Source: Pseudomonas anatoliensis
GTDB taxonomy: Bacteria > Pseudomonadota > Gammaproteobacteria > Pseudomonadales > Pseudomonadaceae
Assembly: GCF_017976235.1 (NCBI RefSeq)
Contig: NZ_JACVHC010000004.1
Coordinates: forward strand, 480,699-544,698
Direction: 5' to 3'
Length of the DNA stretch: 64,000 nt
Below are positions 1-6,451 of the stretch, in pieces. The first letter of the stretch is position 1. Every line of letters starts with the position of its first letter. The notes under the pieces were generated by a model, which saw only the letters and a list, made by a program, of their open reading frames with translations, was not told the origin of the DNA and ran no database searches. The translations under genes and the position numbers were made by a program.

Positions 1-2
1 GT

Positions 3-353
3 GGCGTCACCGTCGAAAGCTTCACCCATCACGTACCCATGGGCATTGCAGTGGGCCTGTTGCTGGGCAAGACCGTCGGTGTGTTCGGCCTGACCTGGCT
101 GGCCGTGAAGATGGGCATCGCCGCCCTGCCTCAGGGCGCCAATTGGGGTCAGGTGCTGGGGGTCGCGATTCTTTGCGGAATCGGCTTCACCATGAGCCTG
201 TTTGTCGGTTCGCTAGCCTTCGTTCCGGGTGCCAGTGAGTACGCGGGCATGGACCGAATGGGCATTCTGACCGGCTCGCTGTTCGCCGCGTTGATTGGTT
301 ATGCAGTGACGGCGGCGGCGAGCCGCAAGAGCACTGCTTTGCCGAATACATAA
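3..353 (+). CDS. nhaA: Na+/H+ antiporter NhaA, C-terminal fragment (cut by window edge)
   Basis: The frame is open from the window edge and ends at a TAA at 351-353. The visible 116 residues contain two to three hydrophobic segments and the conserved late NhaA stretch GIGFTMSLFVGSLAF, followed by a last membrane span and a short polar tail. NhaA is an inner-membrane antiporter that exports Na+ in exchange for protons and supports growth in alkaline or saline conditions. The N-terminal two thirds lie outside the window, so intactness cannot be judged. Confidence 0.9.
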   Translation, partial: GVTVESFTHHVPMGIAVGLLLGKTVGVFGLTWLAVKMGIAALPQGANWGQVLGVAILCGIGFTMSLFVGSLAFVPGASEYAGMDRMGILTGSLFAALIGYAVTAAASRKSTALPNT

Positions 354-374
354 AACGTTTGTGAAGGGCTTTTG

Positions 375-400
375 TGGCGAGGGAGCTTGCTCCCTCGCCA
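375..400. repeat. short perfect palindrome (REP-like hairpin)
   Basis: TGGCGAGGGA at 375-384 is matched by TCCCTCGCCA at 391-400 with a six-base loop. It lies just after the nhaA stop and may act as a transcript-end hairpin. The core GTGGCGAGGGAGC is a common intergenic palindrome in fluorescent pseudomonads. The rest of 401-540 shows no gene, LexA box or obvious PrtN-type P-box. Confidence 0.6.
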
Positions 401-540
401 TAAGTTACGCGCTCTTCACATAAGTAGCGAACAATCCCCACCTCATTAGCGACTCGTCCTACAGCCACAACTCCCGTGCTTCGTTAACGTCGTGCAGCCC
501 TTTCCAAGGGACTGTCGATGGATGAACGCAAGGACGATCA

Positions 541-1773
541 GTGGCTCGCAACAAGGACATTCCCCGGGTTTCCAACCCACCCGCGGGTGACGGCCATCAC
601 GTCACTTACCGCTATATGACGTCCAGCGAACTCGCTGAACGCGACGCCCGACAAAACGCTTATGACGCCATGTTGGCGCGACAGGACGCGTTTGAGCGAG
701 CCCTTGAAGTTGCCGCCAAAAAGCCCGAACCCATCCGCGCCGGCTGCGTATTCGCCAAGTCCTGCAAGTTGCCAGACGCGATCATTGATTACTCCAACCC
801 TTCCGGGATGGTGCCGACCGATAGCCTGAAGGATTACGGCGAGCTGATTCTGCTGGGCGCCCGTGAGGCTGATGCGAACGGCGCTGTTGCGCTGAAGAAA
901 ATCAGCGCGACCGCCACCCCAACGGGGATCGGTGGTTTTACTCTGGCCGGCTCTGCCTTCGAAGCGTTACCTGCCGTCGCCGCCAGTACCGCAGCGGCCA
1001 CCCTGGTGGGATTGGTCGCGCTATTCATGCCGTCAAGCCTTGGCGACAGCGCTCTCTACACCGACGATCAACTGCGCGCCCTCAAACAGGCCCGCACCCG
1101 CGTACGCCTGCGAATCGAACAGCAGGCCGACGGTCGCCTCAAGGGATACGCCTTCTATACCGGTAAGAATCGCGATTGGGAAATGGTGGATGTCGTGCAA
1201 TTCATCGTGCGCGACGGCCAGTTCGTCGCGGTTCTGGACAAAGATAGAGGTGTCGAACTGATCTGGACCCCGGCCGTGGATGGCTCAGACATCCTCGGTA
1301 TTCCGGCGCTGGAGGCCGCCCCGCAGGCACCGCATATCTGGGTTTTTCCACCGACGAAAGCGGCGGATGGGATTCTGGTAAATCCGGTTTATCCGCCGGA
1401 GTACGAGGATTTCATTCTGGTGTTTCCGGTGGGTTCGGGTGTCAAACCGCTCTACATCGTAATCAACGAGGCGCGTAAAGGTTTAGCGACCGCGGGACAT
1501 AGCTATCATCAACCTCCGAAAACAGAAGAAATCACCGCGTTCCCCGGTCTGAAGACCGCCAAAAAAATGAATCCGGTACAAGGTGGTGGAGGACTTCGAA
1601 AACGATGGACAGATGCCAAGGGCAAGAGAATTTACGAATGGGACTCAATGCACGGTGAACTGGAAGAATATCGTGCAAGTGATGGAGCCCATTTGGGAGC
1701 GTTTGACCCTGCGACAGGGGAACGACGAGAAGATCCCAAGCCTGAAAGAAGCATCCGAAAAAAATACTTGTGA
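541..1773 (+). CDS. S-type pyocin/colicin E3-type 16S rRNase bacteriocin
   Basis: This 410-residue protein starts at GTG; the ATGs just upstream at 518 and 522 are in other frames. The middle part, about residues 150-330, resembles the S-type pyocin domain. The last 65 residues match the colicin E3 cytotoxic domain: the YEWDS-HGELE-YRASDG-HLG-FDP pattern is present with the catalytic D368, H371 and E375, and R403 near the end. Colicin E3 cleaves 16S rRNA in the decoding centre and stops translation. A hydrophobic stretch at about 125-160 may help membrane passage. At 410 residues it is shorter than colicin E3 (551) and lacks an obvious receptor-binding N-terminus, so the import or delivery route is unclear. 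The cognate immunity gene follows 7 bases later. The nuclease end is visibly more AT-rich than the rest. Confidence 0.9.
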   Translation: MARNKDIPRVSNPPAGDGHHVTYRYMTSSELAERDARQNAYDAMLARQDAFERALEVAAKKPEPIRAGCVFAKSCKLPDAIIDYSNPSGMVPTDSLKDYGELILLGAREADANGAVALKKISATATPTGIGGFTLAGSAFEALPAVAASTAAATLVGLVALFMPSSLGDSALYTDDQLRALKQARTRVRLRIEQQADGRLKGYAFYTGKNRDWEMVDVVQFIVRDGQFVAVLDKDRGVELIWTPAVDGSDILGIPALEAAPQAPHIWVFPPTKAADGILVNPVYPPEYEDFILVFPVGSGVKPLYIVINEARKGLATAGHSYHQPPKTEEITAFPGLKTAKKMNPVQGGGGLRKRWTDAKGKRIYEWDSMHGELEEYRASDGAHLGAFDPATGERREDPKPERSIRKKYL

Positions 1774-1780
1774 GGTAATG

Positions 1781-2035
1781 ATGGGACTGAAAATAGTTTT
1801 GGAGTGGTACGACAAGAGAACCGCCATTGGGCAAGGCGAGGAATTGTCCAAGGATTTAGGCGACGATGAGTCCGTACTAAATGCATTGGGGATCCCAGTG
1901 GAAAACAATATCAACAATGGAGGATTCAATGTCCTAGGACACTGGGTCGACATTATTCAGCCTTTTTTTCAGCACCCTATCGCCATGGACATATACGACT
2001 ATCAAATTGCTTTTGAGTACAGCGACAACTGGTAG
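1781..2035 (+). CDS. colicin E3/cloacin-type immunity protein
   Basis: The 84-residue product has the same length as colicin E3 immunity protein and its pattern: MGLK start, L-WYDK, GEE-SKD-GDD-SV, LG-P, N-NNGGF-V, W and QPFF-H. It should bind the rRNase domain of the preceding toxin and protect the producer. Two ATGs lie side by side at 1778 and 1781; the second is preferred because GAGG at 1772-1775 then sits at a normal distance and the family starts MGLK. The gene is acidic and AT-rich compared with its surroundings, which suggests acquisition together with the nuclease domain. It begins 7 bases after the toxin stop, so the pair should be co-transcribed. Confidence 0.9.
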   Translation: MGLKIVLEWYDKRTAIGQGEELSKDLGDDESVLNALGIPVENNINNGGFNVLGHWVDIIQPFFQHPIAMDIYDYQIAFEYSDNW

Positions 2036-2043
2036 TACTGCAC

Positions 2044-2283
2044 ATGATCTACATCATTGAGGCCTTCGACAAAACGACTGACCTTCTCGTATTCGAGGAA
2101 AAACTTCCGTGCGGACATGATGAAAAAATAAAACTCATCATGGGTTGGACGGAAGAACAATGGGGCTGGGAAGGCTACGATCTTGAAGTGCATCAGCTTG
2201 AGGCGTTGGAAAAATTACTCGCCAAAAAAGTTCATGACCATCAGTGCTTTTTCCAGCTGACGTGTAACGTGAACACCCGGTAA
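2044..2283 (+). CDS. small acidic protein, companion of the bacteriocin locus
   Basis: This 79-residue soluble protein (starts MIYIIEAFDK, ends VNTR) begins 8 bases after the immunity stop and ends before a shared terminator, so it is the third gene of the toxin operon. It is rich in Glu, Lys and Trp and has no signal peptide or membrane segment. It resembles the small DUF7683-type proteins that I recall beside cloacin-type immunity genes in pseudomonads, but that assignment is from memory. Its role is unknown; a second immunity or helper protein is possible. Its composition is AT-rich like the immunity gene. Confidence 0.7.
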   Translation: MIYIIEAFDKTTDLLVFEEKLPCGHDEKIKLIMGWTEEQWGWEGYDLEVHQLEALEKLLAKKVHDHQCFFQLTCNVNTR

Positions 2284-2290
2284 ATATATA

Positions 2291-2322
2291 AAAACCCCGA
2301 CCAGTCACCTGATCGGGGTTTT
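2291..2322. terminator. bidirectional Rho-independent terminator
   Basis: The stem CCCCGA (2295-2300) pairs with TCGGGG (2313-2318), with A-run and T-run flanks on both sides. It can end the bacteriocin operon from the left and the convergent lipoprotein gene from the right. Confidence 0.85.
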
Positions 2323-2340
2323 CTTTACCCTAAATTCCGC

Positions 2341-2805
2341 TTAGTGCGAAACGCGGCTAGTCCCGTCAACAGTCGAAATCCGTACTCGCTCACCAACACG
2401 GAACACTTCATTCTCCTGAACCTGCTGCACGTAGGCGCGCATGCTGCCGTCGTCTTCACGAACGGTGATTTCCACGCCTTGAGTACGGGTCAGGCCTTCT
2501 TCGGTTGCGGAACCGAGCAGACCACCCGCCACCGCACCGATGACAGCAGCAACGATACTGCCCTTGCCGCCGCCGATAGCGCTGCCACCAACACCGCCGA
2601 CCACAGCGCCTGCTGCGCCGCCGATCGGGGTCTTGGTGCCTTCGATTTTGACCGGACGCAGGGATTCGATGGTGCCCATGCGAATCGTCTGCACGCGACG
2701 CGCTTCGTCACGGGAGTAGGAGTCGCCGGTCAGGCTCGATTGGCAGCCGGTAAGCAACATCGCCATCGTGGAAAAGGAAGCAATCAGCAGAACAGACTTA
2801 CGCAT
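2341..2805 (-). CDS. outer-membrane lipoprotein with glycine-zipper domain (SlyB/PcpY type)
   Basis: The 154-residue product begins with a lipoprotein signal peptide, MRKSVLLIASFSTMAMLLTGC, giving a lipidated Cys21. The ATG at 2805 is chosen over upstream in-frame starts because GGAG lies just before it and it gives a proper signal peptide. Residues about 60-100 form a glycine zipper (GGAAGAVVGGVGGSAIGGGKG and VIGAVAGGLLG), typical of the glycine-zipper 2TM outer-membrane lipoproteins. The C-terminus looks like a small beta domain. SlyB-type proteins help keep the outer membrane stable under stress. It ends at the bidirectional terminator shared with the bacteriocin operon. Confidence 0.85.
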   Translation of the reverse strand: MRKSVLLIASFSTMAMLLTGCQSSLTGDSYSRDEARRVQTIRMGTIESLRPVKIEGTKTPIGGAAGAVVGGVGGSAIGGGKGSIVAAVIGAVAGGLLGSATEEGLTRTQGVEITVREDDGSMRAYVQQVQENEVFRVGERVRISTVDGTSRVSH

Positions 2806-2981
2806 AGCATCAACTCCAAAAGAACATCTATTCATTAAACTCTGCAGCTTGACGTCTGTCACGACGCAGTGCGGATAAATTGGCTTTCATTCAGGCGAGG
2901 TACAGACGCCTGTGCGCTTCTGTCAGAAGCCCTACCTTAGCGCCAAATGGCCGATCCTGCGCCACCGCCCCGAGGATTTTC

Positions 2982-3218
2982 ATGGATTACTTCATCATCG
3001 TCGTTACCACCGTTGCCGGTCTGTACTTCCACGGGTGGTTGTACTTGCGGATCAAACGCTGGATGGACCGCGACCTGGCGCTGTCACTGGCAGGCAAAGA
3101 TGAAGGCAAACGTGCCTTCATGCTCGATCAGTTGGCCCGCGCTCAAGCGCTGAAGATCAAACGTAGAGACCTGCCGATGTGGCTGGAGGCCGCAGCGGCA
3201 GGCTATCTCGCTCGGTAG
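2982..3218 (+). CDS. conserved small protein with an N-terminal membrane segment
   Basis: The 78-residue frame starts at ATG 2982, eight bases or so after GAGG at 2972-2975; the longer upstream extension has no support. The first 20 residues (MDYFIIVVTTVAGLYFHGWL) form a membrane anchor, followed by a basic amphipathic cytoplasmic part with RIKRWMDRDLAL and an Ala-rich end. It lies between the divergent lipoprotein and the convergent pdxH. I do not recognise a function; similar small proteins recur at this position in pseudomonads as far as I recall. Confidence 0.7.
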   Translation: MDYFIIVVTTVAGLYFHGWLYLRIKRWMDRDLALSLAGKDEGKRAFMLDQLARAQALKIKRRDLPMWLEAAAAGYLAR

Positions 3219-3223
3219 ACTGC

Positions 3224-3871
3224 TTAAGGTGCCAGACGTTCAAGAATCCAGTCGGCGCCTTGCAAACGGTAGTTGAGGCGATCGTGCAGTCGGCTCGGAC
3301 GGCCCTGCCAGAACTCGATGCGCTCGGGCAGCAAGCGATAACCGCCCCAGTGTTCCGGGCAATCCGGCTGGGTATCGCTGAAGCGCTGCTCGGTGGCCTT
3401 GAGCAAATCTTCCAGCTCCCCTCGCCCGCCGATCACCCGGCTCTGCGGCGACGCCCAGGCACCGAGACGGCTGCCCAATGGACGCACTTGATAATACGCA
3501 TCGGACTCTGCAGGCGTGACCTTCACCACCCGACCTTCGATACGCACCTGGCGCTCAAGGGTCGGCCAGAAGAAGGTCATGGCCGCAAACGGATTCGCCG
3601 CCAGATGCTGACCCTTGGCACTTTCGTAGTTGGTGAAGAAGGTGAAACCCTGCTCGTCCAGGCCCTTGAGCAACAGAATGCGGCAATGCGGACGCCCGTC
3701 CGCATCTACTGTGGCCACGGTCATGGCGTTGGCTTCCACCGGCGCCTGCTCGGTTTTCACCGCATCGGCAAACCACTGGTGAAACAGCGCAAACGGCTCG
3801 TCCGGAGCTTGCGCCTCGGTCAGGCCATCACGGGTGTAATCACGACGCATATCTGCCAGAGCCTGGGTCAT
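3224..3871 (-). CDS. pdxH: pyridoxamine 5'-phosphate oxidase
   Basis: This 215-residue FMN enzyme oxidises pyridoxine or pyridoxamine 5'-phosphate to pyridoxal 5'-phosphate, the last step of vitamin B6 synthesis and salvage. The diagnostic blocks are all present: FHQWFADAV near the N-terminus, AMTVATVDADGRPHCRILLLKG (FMN binding), GFTFFTNYESAKG, W-L-RQVRIEG, RPLGSRLGAWASPQS and the C-terminal EFWQGRPSRLHDR substrate-binding segment. Length is normal for the family. It is transcribed after an OmpA-domain gene on the same strand, with a 24-base gap. Confidence 0.97.
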   Translation of the reverse strand: MTQALADMRRDYTRDGLTEAQAPDEPFALFHQWFADAVKTEQAPVEANAMTVATVDADGRPHCRILLLKGLDEQGFTFFTNYESAKGQHLAANPFAAMTFFWPTLERQVRIEGRVVKVTPAESDAYYQVRPLGSRLGAWASPQSRVIGGRGELEDLLKATEQRFSDTQPDCPEHWGGYRLLPERIEFWQGRPSRLHDRLNYRLQGADWILERLAP

Positions 3872-3895
3872 GGCGCATTCCTTTTCGTTAGCGGA

Positions 3896-5014
3896 TCACT
3901 TCTTGGCGGCATCGGTGGCGGCGACTTTCTTGTCGGTCGCGGCGGCTTTGGCTGGCGCGGTCTTCTTCGCTGGAGCTTTGGCTGGAGCCTTTTTCGCCGG
4001 TGCCTTGGCGGCAGCTTTCTTGGCTGGGGCCTTTTTGGCGGCTGGTACAGCAGCTTTCTTCGCGGCCGGGGCTGGTGTTACTGGTTTGGCTACTGGCTTG
4101 ACCTCTTGCGCAGCAACCATAGTCACTGGCTTCGGCGCCGGCATGTTGTATTTGCTGAGCAACGCAACCATGGTGTTTTGCGGGGTGACCAGCAGTTCAA
4201 CACGACGGTTCAAGGCACGGCCTTCAACGCTGTCGTTGGCGGCACGTGGCGCCTCAGAGCCCATGCCGCGCAGCATCAGGCGATCACGCTGCAAGCCGCT
4301 GAGGCGGAAAATCGCCGCAATGGCCTGGGCACGTTCCTGACTCAGTTTGACGTTGGCTGGAGCAGCACCGCTGGTGTCGCTGTGGCCCAGTACAAGCACG
4401 GCAGTTTTCGGGTCGGCTTCGAGGATTTTCGCCACACGGGTGAACGGGCCAAGGGTGACTGGCAGCAACATTGCCGGGCGATCCGGGTTGAACGAACCTT
4501 CGACCGGCGCGGTGACCACCAGCACGTTTTCACGGCGCTCGAGTTGCAGATTGCTGTCCTTGATGGCGGTGCGCAGACGCGGCTCGTAGTCGTCGAGCCA
4601 GGCCTGGGTGACTTTCGGATCCGGCATCGGCACCGCTTTGGTCACAGGCTGATCCTTGCCGCCGAACGGCCACCACCATTTTCCACCTGCGTCAGCTTCA
4701 GCCTTGGCTACGGTGACCGGTTTCTTGGCTTCAGGTGCTACTTCCGCCTTCATGTCAGCTTTGACAGCTGCATCATCAGAGCCGAACGGCCAGTACCAGG
4801 GATTGCTGCTTTCAGCCTTGGCAACCGGCGCGGTGGCGGCAGGTTTCAGCGGCGCCGGAGCTGCGGCTGGAGTCGGAGCAGGCTCATTGGCCGCCACTTT
4901 GTCGGAAGAACCGAACGGCCACCAGGTGCCGCCGTCCGCGTCGTTTTTAGGAGTCTGTGCACAACCGGTGATCGCAACACACAGGGCCAGGGCGAGAGTC
5001 GTTTTAGCTGACAT
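3896..5014 (-). CDS. OmpA-domain lipoprotein with WPFG repeats and an Ala/Lys/Pro-rich tail
   Basis: The 372-residue protein starts with a lipoprotein signal (MSAKTTLALALCVAITGC, Cys18). Residues about 28-125 carry three aromatic repeats, TWWPFGSSD, WYWPFGSDD and WWWPFGGKD, joined by Ala/Pro/Lys linkers. An OmpA-like peptidoglycan-binding domain follows (about 150-285), with VLVLGHSDTSG, LSQERAQAI, GMGSEAPRA and ALNRRVELL. The end, from about 305, is a histone-H1-like low-complexity tail of AKKAPAKKA type. The protein is probably anchored in the outer membrane and holds peptidoglycan. The tail is strongly basic, unusual for a periplasmic domain. The WPFG motifs are not assigned to any function I know. 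Confidence 0.85.
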   Translation of the reverse strand: MSAKTTLALALCVAITGCAQTPKNDADGGTWWPFGSSDKVAANEPAPTPAAAPAPLKPAATAPVAKAESSNPWYWPFGSDDAAVKADMKAEVAPEAKKPVTVAKAEADAGGKWWWPFGGKDQPVTKAVPMPDPKVTQAWLDDYEPRLRTAIKDSNLQLERRENVLVVTAPVEGSFNPDRPAMLLPVTLGPFTRVAKILEADPKTAVLVLGHSDTSGAAPANVKLSQERAQAIAAIFRLSGLQRDRLMLRGMGSEAPRAANDSVEGRALNRRVELLVTPQNTMVALLSKYNMPAPKPVTMVAAQEVKPVAKPVTPAPAAKKAAVPAAKKAPAKKAAAKAPAKKAPAKAPAKKTAPAKAAATDKKVAATDAAKK

Positions 5015-5127
5015 TGAAAATCCACAAAATGAAGTAATGAAAAATCAGAGCACTTTCGCCCGGATAAACAGACGCTTTGAATCGAAAAACCTTTCGAGGT
5101 TCCGGCCCTGGAACCCCGGGTGATACT

Positions 5128-6279
5128 TTACAGACAAGTGGCAAGCACCCGCGCGAGCTTCTGCGCACGCGGATCCATCAAGACGTACGGTCCAAGAGTA
5201 TTTGTCACAAAACCAAACGCGACATCGTGCTCCGGGTCAGCAAAGCCGATCGAACCGCCCGCCCCGGGATGACCAAACGCCCGTGGGCCGAGGCCGTAGG
5301 TGGCGTTGGGCACGTCCGGTTGATCGAGCATACAGCCCAGACCAAAACGGGTGCGGGTCAACAGCGTCTTGTCTTCGCCCAGGCTGTGTTCGCGGGTCAG
5401 CTCTTGCAGCATGTCACTTTCGAGCAGGCTGCCATCAAGCAGCCCCGCGTAGAACCCGGCCAGACTGCGCGCATTGCCGTGGCCATTAGCCGCCGGTTGC
5501 TGCATCCGGCGCCATTCCGGTTTGTTGGTGCTGGTGAGTACCGACGGCGGATTGGTGAAAGCGCGAGTGGTCATCGCGGTGGGTTCACGCATCGTCGTTT
5601 GCAGCAGACGCTGAGCAGCGGCGTCGCCAGCGTTACCCTTACCGCGAGCGATATGCGCCACACGATAAAACTCTTCATCCGCCAGACCGACATGGAAATC
5701 CAGACCCAATGGCTTGGCGACACGAGCGACGATCGATTCACCCGGCCCACGACCGTCGGCGCTGCGGAGCAATTCGCCGACCAGCCAACCGTACGTGATC
5801 GCGGCGTAACCGTGACCGGTGCCCGGCGTCCACCACGGCGCTTCAGCCGCAAGGGCGTCAACCATGGTTTGCCATTCATAAAGCGCTTCGGGCGCGAGCA
5901 GTTCGCGCAGGGCCGGCAGGCCCGCCTGATGACAAAGCAATTGGCGCAGCGTGACGGACTCTTTGCCGGCGGCGGCGAATTCCGGCCAGTAGCGCGCAAC
6001 CGGCACATCCAGTTGCAGTTTGCCTTCGGCAACCAGTTGCAACGCGGTGACGGCAGTGAAGGTTTTGGTGCAGGAGAACAGGTTGGCGATGGTGTCGCTG
6101 TGCCAGGCCTCGGCGCCATCCTTATCGGACGTACCGGACCAGAGATCGACGACGGTTTCTCCGCCGACCTGAATACACAAGGCTGCGCCGCGTTCCTGGG
6201 GATCGTCGAACAGTGCGGCGAAAGCCTCGCGCACCGCTTCGAATTGAAGCTCGTAATGTCCCTGAATCTGCACCCGCAA
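5128..6279 (-). CDS. serine beta-lactamase-like hydrolase/esterase (EstB type)
   Basis: The 383-residue product belongs to the class C beta-lactamase-like family of esterases. The SxxK motif is S69-C70-T71-K72 within NLFSCTKTFTAV; the tyrosine motif region is in HGYAAITYGWLVGEL; and the third motif is HPGAGGSIG near residue 345. No signal peptide is visible, so it should be cytoplasmic and is more likely an esterase than an antibiotic-resistance enzyme. Substrate cannot be told from the sequence. It lies upstream of the OmpA gene on the same strand, separated by about 110 bases. Confidence 0.85.
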   Translation of the reverse strand: MRVQIQGHYELQFEAVREAFAALFDDPQERGAALCIQVGGETVVDLWSGTSDKDGAEAWHSDTIANLFSCTKTFTAVTALQLVAEGKLQLDVPVARYWPEFAAAGKESVTLRQLLCHQAGLPALRELLAPEALYEWQTMVDALAAEAPWWTPGTGHGYAAITYGWLVGELLRSADGRGPGESIVARVAKPLGLDFHVGLADEEFYRVAHIARGKGNAGDAAAQRLLQTTMREPTAMTTRAFTNPPSVLTSTNKPEWRRMQQPAANGHGNARSLAGFYAGLLDGSLLESDMLQELTREHSLGEDKTLLTRTRFGLGCMLDQPDVPNATYGLGPRAFGHPGAGGSIGFADPEHDVAFGFVTNTLGPYVLMDPRAQKLARVLATCL

Positions 6280-6374
6280 CTCCCCCGCGAAAACGCTCTA
6301 CAAAGTGGCCCGCATTGTTCCAGCCCTTGAGGGATTTGGGAACAGCTGTGGGCTGGGTGGTCATTTCCAGGCGA

Positions 6375-6436
6375 GATCAAAAGATCGCAGCCTGCGGCAG
6401 CTCCTACAGGGAACGTAATCCCATGCAGCTGCGATC
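6375..6436. repeat. REP-type element, one full and one partial arm
   Basis: GATCAAAAGATCGCAGCC followed by TGCGGCAGCTCCTACAGG is the common REP arm seen elsewhere in the window; a degenerate opposite arm (GCAGCTGCGATC) follows at 6424-6436. It fills the gap between the esterase gene and the agarase-like gene. Confidence 0.6.
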
Positions 6437-6451
6437 CTCGCTATCTAAAAC

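Noticed and set aside
3179..5011. 610-codon open frame on the plus strand
   Set aside because: It spans two real minus-strand genes (pdxH and the OmpA lipoprotein) and its product is low-complexity Gly/Arg/Phe sequence.
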